Assembly (NCBI RefSeq): GCF_026723865.1
Contig: NZ_CP113529.1
Coordinates: forward strand, 2,790,001-2,854,000
Source: Mycobacterium sp. Aquia_216
GTDB taxonomy: Bacteria > Actinomycetota > Actinomycetes > Mycobacteriales > Mycobacteriaceae
Length of the DNA: 64,000 nt
Direction: 5' to 3'
Positions 57,538 to 64,000 of the stretch are shown here, piece after piece. The position numbers and the translations under genes are program-made. The stretch's first letter is position 1; the number at the start of each line of letters is the position of its first letter. The notes under the pieces are model-generated. The model saw nothing but the letters and a program-made list of their open reading frames with translations. It did not search any database and was not told the origin of the DNA.

Positions 57538-59529
57538 ATGGATTCGCTTGAGTCCAACATCCGTGGCTTGAAGGGACCGATCCTAGTAACCGGTGCCTCG
57601 GGATTTATCGGTGCGAATCTGTTCAAGAAGCTGTACAACGTTCGTGACGACGTGTACGCGATTGTGCGTGGCGGTAAGGGGTGGAGGCTGCGCGATATAC
57701 CGGACGAACAAACCATCGAGGTTGACCTCAATGACTACGTGATGACGAGACACCTAGTCGATAGTTCGGCACCTCAGACGGTGTTCCACTGCGCTGCCTA
57801 CGGTGCTTACTCATTCGAGGACGACGCCACGCTCATCTATCAGACCAACTTTCAGTCTGCGGTCAACCTGGTCGACCGCTTGGGGTCGCGGCCCCTTGTC
57901 GCCTTCATCAGCGCGGGGAGTTCCTCAGAGTATGGAACGAATTGCGCGGCGCCACACGAAGATAGCCTTTGCGAACCCAACAGCCCGTATGCCGTCTCCA
58001 AAGTGGCGGTGGCTAACTATCTCCACTACATGGGCAAGCATCAGCAGTTTCCGGCGGTGAACCTCCGCCTTTATTCGGCGTACGGCCCTCTCGAAGACAC
58101 TTCGCGATTGGTCCCAACGCTGTTGCGTGAGGCGGTGGCGGGGCGGCTGCCGCCGCTGGTCGATCCCCAGACGTCACGCGACTTCGTACATGTTGACGAC
58201 GTTTGCGAAGCCTTCGTTCTCGCGGCGACACGTATGCATCCCGGGCTGTACGGGGAGAGTCTCAACATCGGCACCGGGATCAAGACAACCATTGGCGACC
58301 TGGTGGAGCTGACTCGGGCGACGTTCGGCGTCGAAGCCGAACCAAGTTTCGACACAATGGCGGGTCGAGAATGGGACACGCCGGATTGGTATGCCGAACC
58401 TAGCAAGGCCCTTCGAGAGATCGGCTGGCGTGCGCGTACCGATCTGAAGGATGGGTTGGTGTCAATGTCGAAATGGGTTGCCACTCTTACTGATCGGCAG
58501 ATCGCAGAATCTACAAAGAAAGGTGGCAAAGGGCGCCGGCGCAGCGTATCGGCGGTAATCGCCTGCTACAAAGACGGTCAGGCGATACCGGTGATGCACA
58601 AACGACTTGCTGACACGTTCGACCAACTCGACGTGGACTACGAGATTATTTTCGTAAACGACGGCAGCCCGGATGACAGCGCCGACGTGATACGCGAGAT
58701 CAGTAAGCAAGATCGACACGTCATCGGGATCACTCATTCGCGAAATTATGGTTCGCAGATGGCGTTTCGGAGCGGCATGGAGCTGTCGACAATGGACGGC
58801 GTCGTCCTGTTGGATGGTGACCTTCAAGATCCGCCTGAGTTAATCCACGAATTCTATCCGCTGTGGGAGCAAGGCTATGACGTTGTGTACGGCAGACGAG
58901 TCAAGCGGGATATGCCGTGGCATCGAGGCTTGGAATACAAGCTATTCTATCGGCTATTTGCGCGCTACAGCTACATAAACATTCCACTCGATGCTGGCGA
59001 CTTCTCGCTGATGGATCGACGAGTGGTCAGGTGGCTACTTAACTGCCCCGAGCGCGACCTGTTCATGCGCGGGTTGCGCGCCTATGTTGGCTTTAAGCAG
59101 ACCGGCGTCGACTACGTTCGTCCGGAGCGTATGTTCGGGCGCTCCACCAACAACCTTATGAAGAACATCGACTGGGCGAAGAAGGCGATCTTCTCGTTCA
59201 GCAACGCCCCGCTGAACATGCTGACCAACATGGGGATAGCATCACTCGCTGTTTCACTGCTTGCGGCAGTGGTGGTATTTCTCCTCCGGGTGCTCGTGCC
59301 TGACATCGCGCCTCGAGGTGTTACCACCCTATTGCTCGTCATGCTCATATTTGGGTCCATGAATCTGTTCGCGATCGGCCTCGTTGGTGAATACGTGTCC
59401 AAGATCATGACCGAGGTGAAGGGTCGGCCTCGCCTCATCAGAGCCTCGCTGATCCGCAATGGAGAGCAAACTGAGCTACTACCGGACGGCAAGGCCATGA
59501 GGTCCCCTGTGGTGGAGAAGCAACCATGA
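57538..59529 (+). CDS. Fusion of NAD-dependent sugar epimerase and polyprenyl-phosphate GT2
   Basis: A 663-residue two-domain protein. Residues 1-310 are an extended SDR: LVTGASGFIGANLFKKLY, Ser in SAGSSSEYG, NSPYAVSKVAVANYL (Tyr, Lys) and DFVHVDDVCEAFV. A basic linker (STKKGGKGRRRS, about 323-335) leads to a GtrB/DPM1-like GT2 domain: SAVIACYKDGQAIP, IIFVNDGSPDDSADVI, and DGDLQDPPELI near 425. Two C-terminal membrane segments (about 560-585 and 597-620) and EYVSKIMTEVKGRP complete the GtrB layout. It probably finishes a nucleotide sugar and passes it to polyprenyl phosphate. ATG 57538 follows the transketolase stop by two bases. Confidence 0.87.
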   Translation: MDSLESNIRGLKGPILVTGASGFIGANLFKKLYNVRDDVYAIVRGGKGWRLRDIPDEQTIEVDLNDYVMTRHLVDSSAPQTVFHCAAYGAYSFEDDATLIYQTNFQSAVNLVDRLGSRPLVAFISAGSSSEYGTNCAAPHEDSLCEPNSPYAVSKVAVANYLHYMGKHQQFPAVNLRLYSAYGPLEDTSRLVPTLLREAVAGRLPPLVDPQTSRDFVHVDDVCEAFVLAATRMHPGLYGESLNIGTGIKTTIGDLVELTRATFGVEAEPSFDTMAGREWDTPDWYAEPSKALREIGWRARTDLKDGLVSMSKWVATLTDRQIAESTKKGGKGRRRSVSAVIACYKDGQAIPVMHKRLADTFDQLDVDYEIIFVNDGSPDDSADVIREISKQDRHVIGITHSRNYGSQMAFRSGMELSTMDGVVLLDGDLQDPPELIHEFYPLWEQGYDVVYGRRVKRDMPWHRGLEYKLFYRLFARYSYINIPLDAGDFSLMDRRVVRWLLNCPERDLFMRGLRAYVGFKQTGVDYVRPERMFGRSTNNLMKNIDWAKKAIFSFSNAPLNMLTNMGIASLAVSLLAAVVVFLLRVLVPDIAPRGVTTLLLVMLIFGSMNLFAIGLVGEYVSKIMTEVKGRPRLIRASLIRNGEQTELLPDGKAMRSPVVEKQP

Positions 59530-60440
59530 GTTCGGCGCGATCTTGTCCGGTCTGCGGCGCCGGGTCGCTCGACGCAACTTCGTTCCTAGAAGCCAACATT
59601 GACGTCTCGCGCTTGGACGAATTCAGCTACTCGTCGCGAAAGACGCCGGAGTATATGAATCTCGAACTCGTGCAGTGCCGAAGATGCGACCTCGTTTACG
59701 CGGACAGCCCGCCCAGCCAAGACGATCTCGCACGTGCCTACCATGTTGCCGACTATGACAGCGCCGAGGAAGCCGACGACGCGGCGTCCGCGTACATACG
59801 TGCCATGCAACCGGTGTTGCAAGCCTTGACCAGGCGCGAATCAGTCCTGGAGATCGGCACGGGCACAGGGGTTCTGCTGGAGCACCTGGCGCATCAGGGA
59901 TTCACAAAGTTGGTCGGCGTTGAACCGTCCGCCTCGGCGATTGCCGCAGCCCCGACATATCGTCAGAATTGGATTCGGGAGGGCGTTTTCGAGGAGCAGA
60001 ATTTTGCTCCTGAGTCGTTCGACCTAATCTGCTGCTTCATGACGATGGAGCATGTAATCGATCCAAAAGTGATCTCCCTGGCGGCCTTTCGGCTACTTCG
60101 ACCTGGTGGGGCGTTCGTCACGGTGACGCATGACTATCGCGGCTGGCTGAATCGCATGCTGGGGAGACGCTCTCCGATCATCGATATCGAGCACATGCAG
60201 TTGTTCTCGGGCACAAGCATTCAAAGACTCTTCGAGGTAAGTGGTTATCAGAATGTTCGGGTCGAACGGTTCGTCAATCGTTACGCATTCCGCTACTGGT
60301 GGCGGTTAGCACCAGCGCCGGGTCCCGTGAAGCGGGCAGTGGCCAAGGTTGCTGAAGCTACCCGTGTTGGCGGCGTCCGAATTAGACTCAACGTGGGCAA
60401 CAGCATGGCGAGCGGAGTGAAGCCACCTAGCTCGCCCTAG
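59526..60440 (+). CDS. Zinc-ribbon class I methyltransferase (possible sugar C-methyltransferase)
   Basis: A 304-residue protein. The N-terminal CPVCG and, 40-odd residues later, CRRCDLVYADSPPS make a four-cysteine zinc site as in the TylC3-like sugar C-methyltransferases and related enzymes. The SAM domain follows: VLEIGTGTGVLLEHLAHQGF, VGVEPSASAI, FDLICCFMTMEHVIDP and LRPGGAFVTVTHD. It overlaps the fusion gene by four bases, so it is the fourth gene of the transketolase operon. C- versus O-methylation cannot be decided from sequence alone. Confidence 0.84.
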   Translation: MSSARSCPVCGAGSLDATSFLEANIDVSRLDEFSYSSRKTPEYMNLELVQCRRCDLVYADSPPSQDDLARAYHVADYDSAEEADDAASAYIRAMQPVLQALTRRESVLEIGTGTGVLLEHLAHQGFTKLVGVEPSASAIAAAPTYRQNWIREGVFEEQNFAPESFDLICCFMTMEHVIDPKVISLAAFRLLRPGGAFVTVTHDYRGWLNRMLGRRSPIIDIEHMQLFSGTSIQRLFEVSGYQNVRVERFVNRYAFRYWWRLAPAPGPVKRAVAKVAEATRVGGVRIRLNVGNSMASGVKPPSSP

Positions 60441-61209
60441 CAAACACGGTGTAGCCGAGGCAATCGTCTCCGCCTTGTCGGCGCAAGCTGCCTTGGCCTA
60501 TGAATGCGGCGATGAGTAGCACTGGTGAGAACGCCACACCGACCAATCGGCGAACCACGGACGACCCTCCTCCCTGCGGTATAAGGAAGGGGAGCACAAG
60601 GGCCATGATCTTGGCGCAAGCAACGGTTAACTCATCGCCCCGCGCAAACACCACCACCTCGGAAAAGCCATTTCGCTCCAGTAGCATCCGCAATGCGGAA
60701 GGCGTAAATCGCCAGTAATCATGCGGAATGTAGTGCCAGCGCGCGGCGAAGGGGACAGTGAGGATGAGTCGGCCGTCATCGTGAAGCACACGCCGGGCTT
60801 CGGAAAGAAAGGCATCGGGATCAGGAACATGTTCGAGGGTCTCGGTCGCGAGAACAAGGTCGATTGTGCGATCACCGGCAGGCCATTCGTCGCCTGAAAA
60901 ATAAGCAGTGCCAGGAACCTCATACCCGAACTGCTCACCAGCGTCTGCGATGTCGATGGCGCGATAGGTCGCACGGCGACTTACGAGCGGGCGATAGGGC
61001 TGGGCGCCTGCGCCTACATCAAGAATCGTGCCGGTAGCTTGTCCTAATGGGGACTTGAGATCTCGCCAGATGGAGGCGGCCTGTAGGTCTAATGCGCGAC
61101 GCACTCGAGACATCAACCTGCCCCGCGCACTGCTCAAGTCGGCAAATGAAGGTGGCTGCCAATGTTCGTCGTTGCGGACCGCCTCGTTACGGCGAGCGAG
61201 GACAGACAT
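60427..61209 (-). CDS. Class I SAM methyltransferase (Methyltransf_11)
   Basis: A 260-residue methyltransferase: TILDVGAGAQPYRPLVSRRA, AIDIADAGEQFGYEVPG, IDLVLATETLEHVPDPDAFL and LHDDGRLILTVPFAARWHYI. A hydrophobic stretch near the C-terminus (AFSPVLLIAAFIG) may touch the membrane. It overlaps the convergent methyltransferase gene by 14 bases. Substrate unknown. Confidence 0.85.
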   Translation of the reverse strand: MSVLARRNEAVRNDEHWQPPSFADLSSARGRLMSRVRRALDLQAASIWRDLKSPLGQATGTILDVGAGAQPYRPLVSRRATYRAIDIADAGEQFGYEVPGTAYFSGDEWPAGDRTIDLVLATETLEHVPDPDAFLSEARRVLHDDGRLILTVPFAARWHYIPHDYWRFTPSALRMLLERNGFSEVVVFARGDELTVACAKIMALVLPFLIPQGGGSSVVRRLVGVAFSPVLLIAAFIGQGSLRRQGGDDCLGYTVFARAS

Positions 61210-61761
61210 CGTGGCTCTTCCTTACTAGGGACAAACACGGCTAGTCCCGAGTGCCGCCAGCGTTACGGGGCTGGTGCAGCCCTACCGTACCTGGCGTCAC
61301 TGGCCGACGTGGCGTGGAACCCGAAATGAATGCCGACGTTTTCGACTAATCGCAGCGAGCCGCGGCTTAAGGTTGGTTTGACCAGCTGTCGTTGAGGATG
61401 GTTAGTAACCACGACGTTTCGGCCGCTCCTGCGGTTGTGGCTCTGCTTACGGCGTGGATATCCCGTGACAACGCACTCGAAAAAGGCGCTCTCGGATGGT
61501 CTACGGTTGGCTGAACGTTGGCGGCGACCTGGACCCAAGTAGGTAGCATCCGGCCTGCCTGATCGGTGCCTTTCGCGGCATCCTTCGGCTGGCGGCCTTT
61601 GCATAGCAGATCAACAAAGCTGTCGCTCTGTGTCTGTTGTCCTCTCCAATTACTATGGACGGACAATCGCTAGCCGGTGAAGCGCGGAGGAGTGGGACTA
61701 GCGCGATGATCGGACGCGGGACGTGTAGTGATGAGCATGCACCGATAGAGGCGAGAAACCA
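61210..61761. other. 552-base gap upstream of gmd
   Basis: No convincing gene. Short frames on the minus strand (61263-61666) lack motifs. The stretch separates the imported-looking transketolase region from gmd-epiA and should hold the gmd promoter; I see no clear consensus hexamers. AGAGGCGAG lies just before the gmd start. A boundary of the variable segment may fall here. Confidence 0.5.
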
Positions 61762-62784
61762 GTGAAGCGAGCGCTGATAACCGGGATCACCGGACAGGAT
61801 GGCTCGTACCTCGCCGAACTGCTGTTGAGCAAGGGATACGAGGTCCACGGCCTCATCCGTCGAGCTTCCACCTTCAACACCGCGCGGATCGATCACCTCT
61901 ACGTCGACCCGCACCAGTCCGACGCGCGGCTGTTCTTGCACTACGGCGACCTCACCGACGGAACCCGCCTGGTGACCCTGCTGACCACCATCGACCCCGA
62001 CGAGGTGTACAACCTTGCGGCGCAATCGCATGTACGGGTCAGCTTCGACGAACCGGTGCACACCGGCGACACGACCGGCATGGGATCGGTCCGGCTGCTC
62101 GAAGCCGTCCGCCTTTCCCGCGTGGACTGCCGCTTCTATCAGGCGTCCTCGTCGGAAATGTTCGGCGCATCGCCACCACCGCAGAACGAGCAGACCCCCT
62201 TTTATCCCCGCTCGCCGTACGGCGCGGCCAAGGTCTACTCCTATTGGGCCACCCGCAACTATCGCGAAGCGTACGGATTGTTCGCGGTGAACGGCATCTT
62301 GTTCAACCACGAATCGCCAAGGCGCGGCGAGACATTCGTTACTCGAAAGATCACGCGAGCCGTGGCGCGCATCAGAGCCGGCGTCCAGTCGGACATCTAC
62401 CTGGGCAATCTCGATGCCGTCCGCGACTGGGGATACGCGCCCGAATATGTCGAAGGGATGTGGCGCATGCTGCAGGCCGCCGACCCCGACGACTTCGTGC
62501 TGTCGACGGGGCGCGGTTACAGCGTGCGCGACTTCGCCCAAACCTCATTCGAGCATGCCGGACTCGACTGGCAGAAGTACGTGAAGTTCGACGACCGTTA
62601 TTTGCGTCCCACCGAAGTGGATTCGCTGATCGGCGACGCGACCAAGGCCGCTCAATCTCTCGGGTGGAAGGCTTCCGTACACACCGCCGAACTGGCGCGC
62701 ATCATGGTGGACGCCGACATTGCCGCATTGGAGTGCGATGGCCGGCCATGGATCGACAAGCCGGCCCTCCCTGGCTGGAGCTGA
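61762..62784 (+). CDS. gmd: GDP-mannose 4,6-dehydratase
   Basis: A 340-residue SDR converting GDP-mannose to GDP-4-keto-6-deoxymannose. Motifs: [20 protein letters not shown] (NADP loop), [55 protein letters not shown] (Tyr, Lys) and [16 protein letters not shown], all diagnostic of GMD. It corresponds to gmdA (Rv1511) of M. tuberculosis. epiA follows seven bases later. Together they feed GDP-6-deoxyhexose (for example GDP-fucose or rhamnose) to the glycosyltransferases here. Confidence 0.96.
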   Translation: MKRALITGITGQDGSYLAELLLSKGYEVHGLIRRASTFNTARIDHLYVDPHQSDARLFLHYGDLTDGTRLVTLLTTIDPDEVYNLAAQSHVRVSFDEPVHTGDTTGMGSVRLLEAVRLSRVDCRFYQASSSEMFGASPPPQNEQTPFYPRSPYGAAKVYSYWATRNYREAYGLFAVNGILFNHESPRRGETFVTRKITRAVARIRAGVQSDIYLGNLDAVRDWGYAPEYVEGMWRMLQAADPDDFVLSTGRGYSVRDFAQTSFEHAGLDWQKYVKFDDRYLRPTEVDSLIGDATKAAQSLGWKASVHTAELARIMVDADIAALECDGRPWIDKPALPGWS

Positions 62785-62791
62785 GCAAAGC

Positions 62792-63754
62792 ATGGATACG
62801 CCCGTCGGCATCCTCGATCGCGCGTTGCCGGTATACATCGCCGGGCACCGGGGACTCGTCGGCTCCGCCTTATTGCGCAAGTTCGAGGCCGAGGGATTCA
62901 CGAATCTCGTTGTGCGGTCCCATGATCAACTCGACCTAACGGATCGGGCCGCGACGTTCGATTTCATCCTCGAGGCCCGGCCGCAGGTGATCGTCGACGC
63001 CGCGGCGCGCGTTGGCGGCATTATGGCGAACAACACCTATCCCGCGGACTTCTTGTCCGAAAACCTGCAGATTCAGGTCAACCTGCTGGACGCGGCTGTG
63101 GCCGCGCGGGTGCCACGGTTGCTGTTCCTCGGATCTTCTTGCATATACCCGAAATTCGCCCCGCAGCCGATTCAGGAGAGCGCGCTGCTCACTGGCCCGC
63201 TGGAGCCGACCAATGACGCGTACGCGATCGCGAAAATCGCGGGCATCCTTCAGGTGCAGGCGGTCCGGCGGCAATACGGCCTGGCCTGGATTTCGGCGAT
63301 GCCGACGAATCTTTACGGACCGGGTGACAACTTTTCCCCATCGGGTTCACATCTGCTGCCGGCGCTGATCCGGCGCTATGAGGAGGCCAAGGCCGGTGGT
63401 GCGCCGGCGGTGACCAACTGGGGGACCGGTACGCCGCAACGCGAGTTGCTGCATGTCGACGATTTGGCCAGCGCGAGCCTGCACCTCCTGGAGCACTTCG
63501 ACGGCCCCAATCACGTCAACGTGGGGACCGGTGTCGATCACACCATCAGTGAGATCGCCGAAATGGTCGCTACCGCAGTGGGGTACACCGGCGAAACACG
63601 CTGGGACCCAACCAAACCGGACGGCACGCCGCGCAAGCTGTTGGACGTCTCGGTGTTACGGGAGGCGGGATGGGCGCCCGAAATCTCGTTACGGGACGGC
63701 ATTGTGGCAACGGTGGCGTGGTACCGGGCGAACGCCGACGCAGCGAGGCAATGA
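62792..63754 (+). CDS. epiA: GDP-L-fucose synthase-like epimerase/reductase (EpiA)
   Basis: A 320-residue SDR acting on the GMD product. IAGHRGLVGSALLRKFEAEG (NADP loop), AARVGGIMANNTYPADF, LFLGSSCIYPKFA (Ser, Cys), YAIAKIAG (Tyr, Lys) and MPTNLYGPGDNF are diagnostic of GDP-fucose synthase (GMER/WcaG). ATG 62792 begins MDTPVGILDRALPVYIAG; the frame upstream overlaps gmd. It corresponds to Rv1512. It epimerises C3/C5 and reduces C4, giving GDP-L-fucose or a related sugar. Confidence 0.94.
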   Translation: MDTPVGILDRALPVYIAGHRGLVGSALLRKFEAEGFTNLVVRSHDQLDLTDRAATFDFILEARPQVIVDAAARVGGIMANNTYPADFLSENLQIQVNLLDAAVAARVPRLLFLGSSCIYPKFAPQPIQESALLTGPLEPTNDAYAIAKIAGILQVQAVRRQYGLAWISAMPTNLYGPGDNFSPSGSHLLPALIRRYEEAKAGGAPAVTNWGTGTPQRELLHVDDLASASLHLLEHFDGPNHVNVGTGVDHTISEIAEMVATAVGYTGETRWDPTKPDGTPRKLLDVSVLREAGWAPEISLRDGIVATVAWYRANADAARQ

Positions 63755-63764
63755 ATCTGCGGGA

Positions 63765-64000
63765 TTAGGCGCTGGATTCGGCCGCACGTCGATAGCCACG
63801 CACCGCGATCGGGATGAACACCGCGAGCAGCACGGTCGTCCAGAGCAGCGTCATCGCCAGCGGCCGCAGGAACGAGCCCCCATGGGCCAGCGCCCACATC
63901 GCCTCGATGGGTGGAGACATCGGCTGCGCACGGACAAACGGTTGAAGCCAGGCCGGAAACAGCCCGATCGGAGTCGTCCCGGGGTTGAGGAAGGCCAGCG
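63765..64000 (-). CDS. drrC: DrrC-like ABC transporter permease, C-terminal fragment
   Basis: The last 78 codons before a TAA at 63765-63767; the 5' part is beyond the right edge. The translation includes FLNPGTTPIGLFPAWLQPFV, the W-L-Q-P segment common to daunorubicin-resistance-type ABC-2 permeases, then a final membrane segment (LAMTLLWTTVLLAVFIPIA) and the basic end RGYRRAAESSA. drrC-like genes close the variable part of GPL clusters in the M. avium complex and export-related drr genes also serve PDIM. It converges on epiA with 10 bases between. Confidence 0.78.
   Translation of the reverse strand, partial: LAFLNPGTTPIGLFPAWLQPFVRAQPMSPPIEAMWALAHGGSFLRPLAMTLLWTTVLLAVFIPIAVRGYRRAAESSA

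Noticed and set aside
29253..64000. Insertion sequences or integrase genes as the cause of the mosaic structure
   Set aside because: No transposase, integrase, tRNA or terminal inverted repeats are visible in the region. The mosaic is explained by duplication, deletion and homologous exchange.

Overview
This is a high-GC actinobacterial window whose left half matches, gene for gene, the chromosome of slow-growing mycobacteria around fabG1-inhA (the Rv1467c-Rv1497 interval of M. tuberculosis). The right half is a large, strain-variable glycan locus. Its content (GtfA/RtfA-like family-1 glycosyltransferases, TylF- and FkbM-type methyltransferases, gmd/epiA and a terminal DrrC-like transporter gene) suggests a non-tuberculous Mycobacterium that makes glycopeptidolipid (GPL) or lipooligosaccharide (LOS), plausibly M. 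avium-complex-like. The species assignment is inference; no rRNA or other marker is present.

Core region, 1-29.2 kb. A partial fadE15-like gene is followed by a thioredoxin, echA12, an ABC-F protein, a small HTH protein, the acnR-acn pair (with a good AcnR operator), and the cell-wall block Rv1476-ripA-ripB-moxR1-DUF58-VWA. Next come fabG1-inhA-hemH (mycolic acid and haem), an NfeD/stomatin pair, a DoxX protein, a membrane-tethered trypsin-like protease, a TVP38/TMEM64 protein, the methylmalonyl-CoA mutase set mutA-mutB-meaB, and lipL. Gene order and protein lengths are conventional. Departures are the absence of mazEF4 between mutB and meaB, and a protease gene near the place of Rv1490.

Glycan region, 29.3-64 kb. 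Twelve methyltransferase-like genes, four GT1 glycosyltransferases, three free GT2 enzymes, a GT-C membrane enzyme and several sugar-nucleotide enzymes are packed together with many strand switches. From 32 to 41.6 kb the region is built from repeated duplication: two almost identical TylF-type methyltransferase genes 3918 bp apart, four related GT1 genes, and two decayed GT1 fragments.

Two translationally coupled cassettes follow. At 48.8-53.7 kb: GT2, a NeuA-type cytidylyltransferase, a D-2-hydroxyacid dehydrogenase, an SDR, a DUF115 protein and an FkbM methyltransferase, which looks like a route to a CMP-activated acidic sugar. At 55.8-60.4 kb: a split transketolase (two subunits), an epimerase-GT2 fusion protein and a zinc-ribbon methyltransferase, which looks like a route to a carbon-extended or branched sugar passed to polyprenyl phosphate. 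The window ends with gmd and epiA (GDP-6-deoxyhexose supply) and the 3' end of a drrC-like permease gene. Together the right half appears to supply, attach, methylate and export an unusual surface oligosaccharide. The sugar product is inferred, not shown.
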